64,000 nucleotides of DNA. Origin: Limnoperna fortunei (taxonomy: Eukaryota; Mollusca; Bivalvia; Mytilida; Modiolidae). Within the stretch, counting starts at the first letter, position 1. Each line of letters starts with the position of its first letter. A program made the position numbers and the translations under genes. The notes beneath the pieces were generated by a model. It saw nothing but the letters and a program-made list of their open reading frames with translations, ran no database searches and had not been told where the DNA came from. The stretch covers positions 70,313,575 through 70,377,574 of the forward strand of contig OX104118.1 of assembly GCA_944474755.1 (NCBI GenBank). Reading direction: 5' to 3'. Below, one piece after another: positions 46,201 through 55,492 of the stretch.

Positions 46201-49113
46201 TGTATTGATCTTATTAAGGAATATACAGAAATTGTTGCTAAAGCTACCAGACAAGAATTAAATAACTACGATGTGATATTTTGTACCACTGCAATGTCCA
46301 CGAATTCAGTTGTTTTCGGGGATATAAAAGATCAGATATACCAGCTCATTATTGATGAATGCGGAATGTGCACTGAGCCAGAATGTGTGGCAACTATCGT
46401 TGCAACCAGAGCGAAACATGTTGTTTTAATAGGAGACCATAAGCAGTTAAGACCTATTGTTCAATGTCAACAAGCTGAACACCTAGGTTTACAAAAATCT
46501 CTTTTCGAAAGATACCACAAGTGTGGCTTCAAAGATATTGTCCAACTCAATACGCAATACAGAATGGTAAGACTTACTTTACCAAAAAGACTAGGGTTGT
46601 GTTATCATTCTAAGTACACTTCAATTGACTGGTTGATAATAATGTTGTTTAACGTCCAGCAACTGTATTTCAGCTATATTCAGGACAAGAACAAGTTAAC
46701 AAAATATTAAAAAATTGTGGAATAGGATAAACCAATCTGCAGTCATTGTTATAGTCACTAGAAAGATATGGGGAATTTAATTAGAAATAAGACTTTTTTC
46801 TATTGTTGCAGCTGAAGGACGCTTACTCGTTTTAAAATCCCCAAAGTGTTACTTATATACTTTATAAAAATTGTCCGCTGCCCCGCTTTCTGCATGATAT
46901 CCGTCCATCCCCACATTTATCTGAAATATAAATATTTCTGATTTTGCAATCTAACTATTAGATTGATTTATTATTTTACTAGTGTTGCAGACGAATTAAA
47001 TTATTCGTACGCGTTTCTTCACAATTCAGTCATACTGAACAAATGTTAACATTGCACTATGTACTATACACGTCAATTCGTGTCTTAAAAATATTAAAGC
47101 AAACGACTTACAGATCGCACATGATATCGTAAATATGTTTGTATGGTAAACCAATCTTTTTTACAGCATAACAGCATTTGTGATTTTCCTTCCAAAGATT
47201 TTTATAGTAACAGTTTACATACTGGAAAATCAAATTCATATGTAGAAGATCCGCCTTTGTTGATATGGGGAGACAAAGTTGACAAGCGCCATGTATTTTG
47301 TCATGTTGAAGGCGAAGAAGAAATGTTAACAGTGAGCACGGGTGACGGAAATATAATGTCAAGAAGTAATGAACTGGAAATACGGCAGGTCGTGAGTATT
47401 CTTGTGACGTATAAATAGTAACAATATTTGGCAAAATAATAAAAGTCGTGGTGTTTTAAATCACCATAAAAAGTACGCTAGATATTATATTTTTAGTTTT
47501 ATTAGATTTTATCCTTATTATTATTAAATTATAGTTTTTATGAACTTGGGGTATGTCTCTACTTTAGCAATGCCGACTGGCTTTAATAAGTATAAATTAT
47601 ATATTGCTGTATTTTGTTATACATGTACACGGAGGTTAACAACTTTCGTCATCTTATATGAATCATGATTTACAGATTATGGCGTTGGATTAATTATAAA
47701 TTCGAAGTATATTGAAACACAATAAACACTTCGCGCTTTTTGATGGCAAACGTTTGGTTATATTTCAATAAAGCAATATCATATGCGCCGCATGTTCTTT
47801 GAACTACTTATATATTTTGTAAAAGAAAACGCTATTGATTTTTTTTGTCTATATAGACTTGACATAATAATTGATAAAGATATCAGCTGATCAACCTTGG
47901 TTTTCTTTGCTATTGTTTTTTCTCAAACTTATTCTTATATTTTTTAGTTAAAGATCTTCAAGTTTTTGCACAAACATGAAGGAATATTTGGTGATAAGAA
48001 AAACAATATTAAGCCAAAATGTAGCATAAATATTATGTCTCAATACAATGCCCAATGTAAAGCAGTGACGAAAGCACTGGAAAAGGAAGGCTTTGATAAT
48101 GTGAATGTAAACACAGTCAATGGTAGTCAAGGTCAGTTGTATAAATGTTTAGAAATATCGCTCAAGCTTTATAAATGTTATGTCTATTTATCATTTGTTC
48201 TATTATGTGTCTGAAACGAACGACGCGTATATACAACATTATTTGATTGTTAAATTTGTAGGCATCGAATACTTACCATTGATATTTTTCCACAAAAGTG
48301 AAAATAAATACTCGTATATACTTATGTTTATATACCCCATGAAATAACAATTATTCCTTCGATTTTAGTATTACAGCCTATACTGAATGTTTTCTACATA
48401 TTTTGTAGGTGGAGAATGGGATTATGTTATCTTAAGCTTAGTGCGTTCATTACCAGAAATTCGAATAGAACGTTATCCGACTTTGGGTTGGTGTAAAAGA
48501 AATTTGGGTGCTATTATAGAGGAAAACCTAATAAACGTAGCTTTAACAAGGGCGAAAAAGGGACTGTTTATTGTTGGTAAGCATGCAATCTTGACTCATA
48601 AAGCTTTACCTGTACTCTTTTTTTTTCTCTTTGCTACACCTTTTGACGTGCCCATTTGGAGCGAGGATGATAGGTGGTTCAAACATAAATGTATGAAAAT
48701 TATTACTTGCAGTTTTTATTCGTTAGAGAAAGTACTTAATAACTAGAAGCAATAATGTCTCCAAGTTACGTAACATGTCTAATTGCAAAAGGTAACCACA
48801 GTTAACCAAAATGTTTTTTTTTTAAATCCCAGCTTGCGTGTATAGTACATGGAATAACATGTGTTAAACAATCCACACCTTTATTACCTGTGTATTGAAG
48901 TTGTTTAATGCTTAGTGGATACTAACAAAATCAATTCATGGTCATTTCATAAAATTTTTTGTCTTCGCAGGTAATAAAAAGTTACTTTCCTGCAATGAGG
49001 TATGGAAGAGGTTGATAAACGACTATGGTGCTCAAGGATGTGTATTCGATGCTGAAGAATTTCCAATGCCTTTAAAGAGAAAACAGAATAAGAAAAAAGG
49101 CATAAAAGGATAA
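28146..49113 (+). CDS. HELZ2: HELZ2-like zinc finger / RNB exoribonuclease / SF1 helicase (gene 2, 14 exons)
   Basis: Model: 28146-28224, 29569-29685, 30216-30512, 31750-31910, 35527-35596, 36001-39871, 40571-40656, 41294-41428, 45322-45459, 45956-46566, 47167-47388 (or 47391), 47948-48131, 48409-48576, 48971-49113. Splice phases agree throughout; the product is about 2,093 aa. Order: two C2HC zinc fingers (37-58, 178-199), acidic linker with SGYE repeats, HELZ2-type region with ISGRSKCGKAYNEDEVVV, RNB domain (from about 670; PIRRY at 1017), UPF1-like helicase with GPPGTGKT (1603-1610), DECG (1785), GDHKQLRP, QYRM, VNGSQG and NVALTRAKKG. Human HELZ2 is about 2,650 aa with two helicase regions; here only one is seen. 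Predicted role: RNA unwinding and 3'-5' decay, perhaps antiviral (inference). The RNB active site has a substitution. The first exon is the least certain. Confidence 0.88.
28895..29075 (+). repeat. Dispersed mussel-type repeat in gene 2 intron 1
   Basis: Contains ACCCCACTAAAAACCGGGGG, TGAATGGTAAGCAACTCCTG and GTGGGACCCGTCGTG. Diverged relatives of these blocks occur at about 40965-41045 and 41545-41745 in this window, which marks a dispersed element family. Class unknown. Confidence 0.45.
29569..29685 (+). CDS. HELZ2: Gene 2 exon 2: zinc finger 1
   Basis: Acceptor TTTTGTTGTAG, donor AGAG/GTATAT, phase 1 in and out. Encodes C-X2-C-X13-H-X3-C (FHCGGCG ... NHRRSC), a C2HC finger like those found at the N terminus of invertebrate HELZ2-like proteins. 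Confidence 0.75.
30216..30512 (+). CDS. HELZ2: Gene 2 exon 3 (99 codons)
   Basis: Acceptor AATTGTAG, donor CCAG/GTAAGT, phase 1 in and out. The middle is a compact, probably folded segment (GCFDTDVVQVHDIARGSLYI, then FVEAVRSFFQNILRD). No named domain recognised. Confidence 0.75.
31750..31910 (+). CDS. HELZ2: Gene 2 exon 4: zinc finger 2
   Basis: Acceptor TTCATTGCAG, donor AATG/GTAAGC. Encodes an acidic lead (ESDSDDLDGDL) and a second C2HC finger, YTCNSCHKEF ... LDHKKEMC (C178, C181, H194, C199). Phase 1 in, phase 0 out. Confidence 0.8.
33650..33725 (+). repeat. Short dispersed repeat, pair with 55945-56018
   Basis: Shares TTTGACAGTTT(T/C)ATCGGTGTTC and GTATTTTGTTATTACCTT with 55945-56018, plus an upstream TTTCTCGGA block. 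The copies are in the same orientation. Confidence 0.6.
34233..34365. repeat. Long hairpin (foldback) in gene 2 intron 4
   Basis: Arms ATTAATATATGGGCTAATCC ... GGTATCATCCC (34233-34275) and GGGATGATACC ... GGATTAGCCCATATATTAAT (34324-34365) are inverted copies, about 43 bases each with few mismatches, around a GA/CC-rich loop. Confidence 0.85.
35527..35596 (+). CDS. HELZ2: Gene 2 exon 5 (23 codons)
   Basis: Acceptor TGGTTTACAG. The donor GAAG/GTTAGA is weak but gives the phase 1 needed by the next exon. Encodes VNKPVSVMLRDKDYGKTKAN and ISE. Confidence 0.55.
36001..39871 (+). CDS. HELZ2: Gene 2 exon 6: acidic linker, HELZ2 core and RNB exonuclease
   Basis: A single 3.87-kb exon with acceptor AAAATTACAG and donor GACCA/GTAAGT. 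It begins with a low-complexity acidic region (two SGYE(S/T) repeats), then the HELZ2-type region GTLFIESSHG ... ISGRSKCGKAYNEDEVVV, then RNB signatures FTIDPKLTDVFDDAIS, MLPEPLSTDTCSLRPGCSRL and FTAPIRRYIDIVVHR, and a lysine-rich, beta-rich stretch leading to the helicase. In RNase II/DIS3-type enzymes the motif is D-X5-D-X-D-D; here the second aspartate position is V684, with D683 beside it. Confidence 0.93.
40571..40656 (+). CDS. HELZ2: Gene 2 exon 7
   Basis: Acceptor TGTTCTGCAG, donor TATG/GTAAGG. Completes the split Gln codon of exon 6 and encodes RVECALMFLDKSSILARVIA and QRLDIPEY, upstream of the helicase P-loop. Confidence 0.85.
41294..41428 (+). CDS. HELZ2: Gene 2 exon 8: first half of the P-loop
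   Basis: Acceptor TTTTATTTCAG, donor CCAG/GTAACA. Encodes the Q-motif-like LPANNKKQKAAILMALRKRF and ends SLIHGPPG, i.e. the first half of Walker A, in phase 1. Confidence 0.9.
42300..43170 (+). repeat. Dispersed repeat block in gene 2 intron 8
   Basis: Contains two diverged internal copies of a TTTTTAGCCA-CATGATTTGT-type block (about 42626 and 43058) and a CGACGACGGACGCCCAGTAAT sequence whose complement type also occurs inside the foldback element at 59060. No coding capacity. Limits approximate. Confidence 0.4.
43721..43872. repeat. Hairpin with GC palindrome beside the Penelope-like element
   Basis: Arms of about 70 bases (GGAATACTTTAAATTTCAGA ... TGGTTTGGGTCTGTTTAC and the inverse GTAAACAGACCCAAACCA ... 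TTTGAAATATTCC) flank a centre with AAACCGCGAAGCGGTTT. Immediately followed by the RT open frame at 43897. Confidence 0.85.
43897..44568 (+). pseudogene. Penelope-like reverse transcriptase, 5'-truncated but open for 223 codons
   Basis: Encodes the second half of a Penelope-like RT: VGIPMGTNCAPLLANLF (motif B region), FRYIDDVLSLNN with the catalytic YIDD, YDKRDDFNFPIVNFPF and FYGRHHDLIDRYGNSVSQ. The motif A region, the upstream domains and any GIY-YIG endonuclease are absent, so it is not autonomous. The 3' tail continues to about 44830 and matches elements A and B. It sits in the intron that splits the gene 2 P-loop. Confidence 0.85.
44569..44830 (+). mobile_element. 3' tail of the Penelope-like element
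   Basis: GAGGCAGGCACTGCTTACTC, GCACCCATGGTTTTTATTGG and TCTTGTTGTTCGGTCGGTTT are shared with 17810-18000 and 18705-18860. Non-coding 3' region of the element family. Confidence 0.7.
45322..45459 (+). CDS. HELZ2: Gene 2 exon 9: second half of the P-loop
   Basis: Acceptor TTACTTTTAG, donor GCAG/GTTATG. Completes GPPG with TGKTNTAIKLVYLF, then RILFCGPSNKSVDLVA, the SF1 motif Ia/Ib region (canonical APSNxAVD). Confidence 0.92.
45956..46566 (+). CDS. HELZ2: Gene 2 exon 10: helicase motifs II, III and QYRM
   Basis: Acceptor TTTTACAG, donor AATG/GTAAGA, phase 1 in, phase 0 out. Encodes LIIDECGMCTEPE (motif II DECG), VVLIGDHKQLRPIV (motif III) and LNTQYRM. All residues expected for ATP binding and coupling are present. 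Confidence 0.94.
46628..46692 (-). mobile_element. Short fragment of the retroposon family of 420-818/3086-3418
   Basis: TTTAACGTCCAGCAACTGTA then TTTCAGCTATATTCAGGACAAGAACAAG matches the region at 3118-3160 next to the retroposon tail, in the same orientation. Lies just after exon 10. Confidence 0.4.
47167..47388 (+). CDS. HELZ2: Gene 2 exon 11 (74 or 75 codons)
   Basis: Acceptor TTTTTTACAG. Two in-frame donors three bases apart: CAG/GTCGTG at 47389 and GTC/GTGAGT at 47392. The second fits the consensus better and adds one valine, giving EIRQVLKIFKFL across the junction. Encodes the region after QYRM, including NSLHTGKS and MSRSNELEIRQ. Confidence 0.85.
47948..48131 (+). CDS. HELZ2: Gene 2 exon 12: helicase motif V
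   Basis: Acceptor ATTTTTTAG, donor CAAG/GTCAGT. Encodes KIFKFLHKHEGIFGDKK, INIMSQYNAQCKAV and VNVNTVNGSQG, the motif IV-V part of UPF1-like helicases (canonical T-V-x-S/G-x-QG). Confidence 0.9.
48409..48576 (+). CDS. HELZ2: Gene 2 exon 13: helicase motif VI
   Basis: Acceptor ATTTTGTAG, donor GTTG/GTAAGC. Encodes GGEWDYVILSLVRS and INVALTRAKKGLFIVG, with the motif VI arginine (LTRAK) intact. Confidence 0.92.
48971..49113 (+). CDS. HELZ2: Gene 2 exon 14 (C terminus)
   Basis: Acceptor GTCTTCGCAG. Encodes GNKKLLSCNEVWKRLINDYG, then a short tail ending in a lysine-rich KRKQNKKKGIKG and TAA at 49111. The GN..LL....W..L..... pattern is the usual end of this helicase domain. Confidence 0.9.
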
Positions 49114-49306
49114 AAACACTTTATAAAAGAAAGCATTAGATATTGGAAAATTCAACAAACGGAAACATGAATGTTCAGCTAGAATTAAAAACAATGGTTT
49201 TATTTGTAGTTGTAGTTACAAAAATAACGAGTACTTTTTTACAGATGATATATGTATAGTTACAGTGAAAAATATTTGTTTTTGGACATGTATCCTTTCA
49301 ATTTAT

Positions 49307-49312
49307 AATAAA
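49307..49312 (+). promoter_or_regulatory. Polyadenylation signal AATAAA of gene 2
   Basis: Canonical hexamer 194 bases after the gene 2 stop codon, in AT-rich 3' sequence. The cleavage site is not determinable by eye. Confidence 0.5.
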
Positions 49313-49971
49313 GATGTCCTAAATAATTGACTTGCAAGTTACTTCTAGTGTGTTTTAATGACTCAAGTTTTGAAAGTCCTTTTTAGGCAAGCAAAAAATT
49401 CATATAGTAGAGTATACTGCTCAATGACAAAGGAAAACATCAAAGCAGTTGTATGTACCAAACTTACACAATATTACTATTGTTGTAGATTTTAAAAATA
49501 TGAAAATATAATTTTTCGGTGTCTTAATTCATAGTATTGCATTTAAAACTGTGTGAAAATTGCACATTTTTCGATTTTTGTCACCATTTTATAACATCGT
49601 ATTGAATTAGTGATGTATATCATTTGTATTGTATGCAAGAAGAAGGTTTCATTTCTGTAATTTTCTGTGACTATATATATATATATGTTTAAATGTTTGC
49701 ATTATACTCGAGTTTTGATATGTGTTATGATTTAGCTATTGCGTGTTGTATCTAAATGTAAAGGCTTTTGACCACTTGCTAGTTTTTCATACAGATTTAC
49801 GATTTTTTTGGTCACGTCGTAGTTTCTTCTGCCTTGCTCTGAGAATGTGTTGGTAATTGCAATTTTTATAATTGATAAATAACACCAATTGTTCCGGTTG
49901 TTCGCAATTTTCTGAGATAATAAGCTTTACATTATTATTTATCTATTTGCTTGAAATTTATGTTTTCATTG

Positions 49972-51135
49972 ATTTAATGACGAAAGCCCAGAAGGCTCAT
50001 TCGAGATTCGAGAATCGAAATTCGAAATTCGAGATTCGAGATTCGAAATTACGAAAGCCCAGAAGGATCTTTCGAGAATCGAAATTCGAGATTCGAGATT
50101 CGAAATTCGAAACTCGAGATTCGAGATTCGAAATTCGAAATTCAATATAGTTATAACCAAACAGATTGCGTGTGACATAATCGTCTACAAATCAGAATAG
50201 TTCTTATATAAACGTAGCCACGTGCTATCAAGTTCGCGGGTTTTGTGCAATATAATTGTGTTCTTTAAAATTATTTTTATTTGGGGTCCACATATTTGTC
50301 AAAGAATGACTTTTAAACATGATTTTGTTAAAAAATTAAAATTTATAAGCTTTATTCGTTATTTTATCAAATTAATTCAGTTCACTATTACATCTTGATT
50401 TTACAAATCAAGAAACAAGAATGTACCTGTAGAACGGAATTCAACAAAACTTGTTGTGTAGGAAGTACACCATATGTAGTTGTGCACGTTACCAGGGAAT
50501 TTTGATCTTCAAATTTTCGTGGGAGTTATGACCCTTTGAACTTAAAATTTGCTGAAAATACTCATTTATCATCTTGTCGGAGCTACTCCTTTGAAACTAC
50601 TGTATGGAGTTTTAAAAAAACTTGGTATATAGTAGGTACAACATATTTAGTTGTGCATATTACCAGGGCATTTTGGTCCTCAAATTTTGTGTGGGGGCTA
50701 TCGGGGTGGATCCAGAGAAATTTGGTTGGATATATAGGAAATCATTGAAGCATGACCAACGTGGGCCCCCCTTATTTAGTCAGTGCCCCCCCTTTCGAAA
50801 TTTCTGGATCCACCACTGACTTATTTTGGCCCTTTGAACTTAGAAATGTGCTGAAAATACCCATTAATTATCTTGTCAGCACAAATCCTCTGAAACTACT
50901 CAGTCACGGTTAAAACCCCAAATAAAAATAATTTTAAAGAACACAATTATATTGCACAAAACCCGCGAACTTGATAGCACGTGGCTACGTTTATATAAGA
51001 ACTATTCTGATTGTTAGACGATTATGTCACACGCAATCTGATTGGTTATAACTATATTGAATTTCGAATTTCGAATCTCGAATCTAATTTAGATTCTCGA
51101 AACTCGAATGAGCCTTCTGGGCTTTCGTATTTAAT
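49972..51135. mobile_element. Foldback transposon FB1 with 7-bp target duplications
   Basis: The termini ACGAAAGCCCAGAAGGCTCA (49980) and its exact inverse (ending 51128) are flanked by ATTTAAT on both sides (49972-49978, 51129-51135). Inside each end is an array of ATTCGAAATTCGAG-type 7-base units, then about 180 bases of inverted unique sequence (TTATATAAACGTAGCCACGT and inverse). The centre has about 170-bp repeats and a nested MITE at 50701-50819. No transposase. Peptides like FEIRNSKFEIRDS predicted here are artefacts of the 7-base repeat. Confidence 0.9.
50701..50819. mobile_element. Nested small MITE-like element in FB1
   Basis: GGTGGATCCAGAGAAATTTG at the left and AAATTTCTGGATCCACCACTG at the right are inverted. 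A related element at 54445-54582 ends in CCGCCACTG. Both sit at the same place in their host foldback elements. Confidence 0.6.
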
Positions 51136-52967
51136 AGTTCTATGTTAAAACATTATTGTTAATGAACACAAAAACAACAAATCCCAACAATGAAATTGGG
51201 TGTTATAATTCTCTTACCATAATGCTTTCACTAGTCAAATTTATATCCTAATATACGTAACAGACAGTACATTCAGTGATTTTTCCGATATCCATTTTTT
51301 TGGTGCCTTTAAATATTCTTATTTTACATGTATAATTGTAGTTCTTATTGACACTGCATGGTGTATGCTAGTGTTATAGGTCACTTATGTTAAGTTCACA
51401 TCGCTTTGCTATACAAAGTTATAATTGTTCCTAAGCTGCTATTGTTTTATGTTTAATCTTATATTTTTAAATTAATTATATGTATTGGTTGATAGCTGAA
51501 ATTATTATCAAATATATGGCATTGTAGAAAATATTAACAATGATTATATTTGATTTACCTTAAGGAATACTTGTTTAATTACATCGAAATGAAAAAGCTT
51601 GTTTATTTGGGAAGAAGTTGATATTAGTTCTTATATGTGAGAAAAATCTATATGATCAGCAAGTGTATATATTTGTTTCCTATAGATTTGTTTATTTATT
51701 GTTTCATGGGGGAGAAAGACCAGGGAAATCCCTGAACTTTGATAGGAATTGTCCTATAAAACATCCTTACCTGGAACTGCATCCATGCAAAGTAATCAAG
51801 TTACAGTGTGTAAGAATTGTTGTGGAAACATTAAATTAAAAACTAATAATAATAAAATACGACGAGTTTAAAGTTAAAATGCATATATTGGATTCAATGA
51901 TATTAAGGATCTGCGACATTATATTATAGCTATCCGGTTTTAAGATAATAAAATACATGAACAGGAATGATGACGACAGGTGCTAAATTCTGCCATGGAA
52001 ACGTGCATGTCTGATTTGCATTTTACAAAATATTAATTTAATTTTGAATGTACATTTTTGTAAATTTAGCATATATTATCTACAATACTAAATCATAAAA
52101 ATCAAAGTACACACTGGTTTTATCATTATTAAATTTGGTGTAATTTTAGCTATTTTTATAAATTTTGCCTCACTGAGTTGACAGCATATTGTGATTCTTT
52201 TTTTCCAAACTGTGATTTTTGTCAGATTTTTAAAATATAAACTTTATATTATGTTTATTGTATAGCCTGGTTTTAAGTTTTAACTTTACAATCAGTATTT
52301 TTAATTGCAATACAATACTGTGATATGGCTAGATTGTTTTTTAACTTTTCTGTTAATTATTTATGTACATGTTTAAACAATGAAATAAACACTAAATTAA
52401 CAAACAATTTGTTACAGTTCATCCTAAAACCCTATCTTCAAACTCAACTCGCGGAAGAAAATATTAAGCTCATACATGTAATAAATGAACTTAAATTAAA
52501 AAAAGAATGAAATATCAGAAAAGTCCTTACAATATGATTTTGACTTTAATTGGCGACCAATTTGTCATACATTTTCTTTATACTTCCTTCTAATATTGTT
52601 AACTTAATGCCCTGTACAAAATGTTGTTTGCGTCCATATTGACCAGTATGGTGTTAACAAAGCATTTTTCTAATTTTCAAAGTTATAGGTATAACTACTA
52701 CACTAATTTTAAAATATAATTTTTCTTAAAAGTAGATAATGCTATCATTGAATAGAAGCATATACAAGTCGTAATAAATAAATAAATGTGTTTAAATGCC
52801 GTACAAACTGGCAACAAGAGACTTAAAATAGAAAAAGGGCGTTAACAGACGTGATAAATCTTTACTGATGACAAAGTAACTTAAATTAAAACATCAGGCA
52901 CTTGCTCTTAAAATCGTTGCATTTGAAATATCTCTATACATAAATTTAGACATGAATTTTTTTTCCG
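51136..52967. other. Intergenic stretch, no gene recognised
   Basis: AT-rich; open frames up to 73 codons without signatures or splice support. Confidence 0.45.
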
Positions 52968-53210
52968 TTATATTAAAACCGCTTGACCGGTGTGGAAAAA
53001 ATAGTTCTCGTCACTAGCGAAAATGCGGTTCTCAGCAGTTGATTGGTTTAAAATAATAATGTCATAATAAGAACTAATGAATCATAAACAAATCACCTTC
53101 AATTTACCGCGTATTCTAGTAATGAACGTAAAAATGGGGTTGGGAGATTTGTACTTCATTTCACAAATTTACTACTTTTTAAAATTAGAGAAACAGAATC
53201 TTACATTCGT
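52968..53210 (+). repeat. Dispersed repeat, copy 2 (pair with 23226-23475)
   Basis: Same block order as the copy at 23226, with substitutions and small indels (ACCGCTTGACCGGTGTGG at 52979, TTGTACTTCATTTCACAAAT at 53149). Confidence 0.75.
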
Positions 53211-53330
53211 ACTATTGGATTATCTGATTTCTCCAATCTTGATAGTTAAGGGTCGGATTTAAAATTCCATAATTTAATCTCGATTGGAGAAATCCGATAA
53301 TCCACTCGTACCAATGTAAGATCCTATATT
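53203..53330. repeat. Hairpin following dispersed repeat copy 2
   Basis: CTTACATTCGTACTATTGGA-TTATCTGATTTCTCCAATC at 53203-53240 pairs with GATTGGAGAAATCCGATAAT ... CGTACCAATGTAAG at 53283-53322, about 38 bases per arm. Absent from copy 1 of the dispersed repeat. Confidence 0.7.
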
Positions 53331-53988
53331 TCACACACATCGTAAAAAAGCAAAGAGAAAAAAATAAGAAGAAAAATGACAAGAACTGATGTTTTGCGAA
53401 CAAATAGAATGTCTTTCTTAGATTACTGTGAAAGCCTTGTTAATTAATCACTAAAATATATAATTGATATGGTCTGGTTTATGCACAAGTGCATTTTGGA
53501 CATTTTATGTTGTCATAAACATAACAAGATACAATTTCTAAGGATTTAAGGTGTTTTGTTGTGTTTTTTTTAACGAAAGTAAATTTTTCTAACCCCCAAA
53601 AAGACTTTCGATAACAAATACCTCATATAAATAACTCATTAATATATGTATCTTATAGACTTTTCTAACAAAAAGTGACATGTCTTTTAGAATATATTGT
53701 TTGACCCAAAAAATATATGGTTGTTAGGGACATTTTACAACTAGTAGCAACATTTTAAAAACCGGAAGTGACTTGTTTCTGTGCACTTTTGTCTTTTTCA
53801 AGTCTTAAGATGATAAATGGTTTAGACCCTAAGTCTTTTCCGTAACTATCTCTGGGAGTTATACCATTTAAAAATTCCGCTGCCTAGACATACGAATGCC
53901 CCATGTAGGCATAATTTTCGCCCGATGCGTAAATCATTGTAGGGGACATGATTGACATCGCTTGTAAAGGTATTTTTATTTTTCAGGC

Positions 53989-55114
53989 ACTATTCTACGA
54001 AAGCCCAGAAGGCTCATTCGATATTCGAAATTCGAGATTCAAGATTCGAAACTCGAAATTCGAGATTCGAAATTCGAAATTCGAGATTCGAGATTCGAAA
54101 CTCGAGATTCGAGATTCGAAATTCGAAATTCGAGATTCGAAATTCGAAATTCAATATAGTTATAACCAATCAAATTGTGTGTAACATAATCGTCTACCAA
54201 TCAGAATAATTCTTATATAAACGTAGCCACGTGCTATTATGTTTATTTGGTGTTTTAACAGTCGACATATTTGTCAACGAATGACTTGTTCAACATGGTT
54301 TTGTTAGAAAAATCAAATTTATAAGCTTTATTTGTTATTTTATCAAATGAATTCAGTTTACAATAACATCTTGATTTTACAAATCAAGAAACAAACATGT
54401 ACATGTACAACGGAATTTTTTTTTTGGGGGGGGGGTGGGGCTATCAGGGGTGGATCCAGAGGGGGCCCTCCCTTTTGACGGAAAAATTTGGTTGGATATA
54501 TAGGAAATCATTGAAGCATGACCAAAGTGGCCCCCCTTGGCCAGTCAGTGCCCCCCTTTTCGAAATTTTGGATCCGCCACTGGCTTATTTTGGCCCTTTG
54601 AACTTAGAAATGTGCTGAAAATACCCATTAATTATCTTGTCAGCACAAATTCTCTGAAACTACTCAGTACTATACAAAATTTTATGAAACTTGGTATGTA
54701 ACTAGTACACCATATATGTAGTTGTGCATATTATCAGGAATTGTTGATTCCTAAATTTATATGGTAGTTATGGCTCTTTGAACTTAGGAATTTTCAGTAA
54801 TCCTCAATAATCATTAACTCCCCTAAAACTACTCAACCAAATTTTATGTAGTTTCGATATAACCAAGGAATTCTGATTGGTAGAGATTATGTCACACGCA
54901 ATCTGATTGGCTAAAACTATATTGAATTTCGAATTTCGAATTTCGAATTTCGAATCTCGAATCTCGAATTTCGAATTTCGAATATATAAGAACTATTCTG
55001 ATTGGTAGACGATTATGTCACACGCAATCTGATTGGTTATAACTATATTGAATTTCGAATTTCGAATTTCGATTCTCGAATTTCGAATGAGCCTTCTGGG
55101 CTTTCGTACTATTC
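53989..55114. mobile_element. Foldback transposon FB2 with 7-bp target duplications
   Basis: Same family as FB1: termini ACGAAAGCCCAGAAGGCTCA at 53997 and inverse ending 55107, flanked by ACTATTC at 53989-53995 and 55108-55114. The arms again consist of ATTCGAAATTCGAG units. The right arm is internally duplicated (54862-54980 and 54981-55107). The centre shares the MITE and the TTGGCCCTTTGAACTTAGAA block with FB1. Confidence 0.9.
54445..54582. mobile_element. Nested small MITE-like element in FB2
   Basis: Left end CAGGGGTGGATCCAGAGGGG, right end TTGGATCCGCCACTG; counterpart of 50701-50819 at the same internal position. Confidence 0.6.
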
Positions 55115-55183
55115 CCTATATTTCTGAAAATCAAAAGTAAAAATAGCCAATACCGGCCATGTTGTACTCACAATCAAGAAAAA

Positions 55184-55321
55184 ATGGAGAAGATTGTAAG
55201 TTTGGTTCAATTTGGCCAAGTAGCTGCAGTGAAGAAGCTGAAAATGAACGACAAACAACATTTGCCAAGTGCAATAGCTTACACGGTTTTCTTAAACTGT
55301 AATAAAAAACAAAGTTTATAA
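55184..55321 (+). CDS. Possible small open reading frame (45 codons)
   Basis: ATG at 55184 in a favourable context (AAAAATGGAG) opens MEKIVSLVQFGQVAAVKKLK and 25 more residues to TAA. Amino-acid composition is protein-like, but no family is recognised and no splice partners were found. It overlaps the likely 3' UTR of the minus-strand gene next to it. Confidence 0.2.
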   Translation: MEKIVSLVQFGQVAAVKKLKMNDKQHLPSAIAYTVFLNCNKKQSL

Positions 55322-55345
55322 AAACTGACTTATTTCATAGCTTAT

Positions 55346-55351
55346 TTTATT
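55346..55351 (-). promoter_or_regulatory. Polyadenylation signal for the minus-strand gene
   Basis: AATAAA on the minus strand, 142 bases beyond the stop codon at 55493-55495. Confidence 0.45.
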
Positions 55352-55492
55352 TAATATAGCTTTAACAAAAATAATAGGAGTATGTGTGATTTTACATATG
55401 TGTGAAAAACAACAAATCATTATCACAGTACTGGAGTTTTAACTTGGAATTATTCTAACTGGAAAAGCATTTGTACAAACAGCACATCACAT

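Noticed and set aside
49872..50178. Open frames encoding FEIRNSKFEIRDS-like repeats on both strands (also 53948-54209)
   Set aside because: They arise from the 7-base TTCGAAA/TTCGAGA satellite in foldback transposon arms; all frames show the same repeat pattern.
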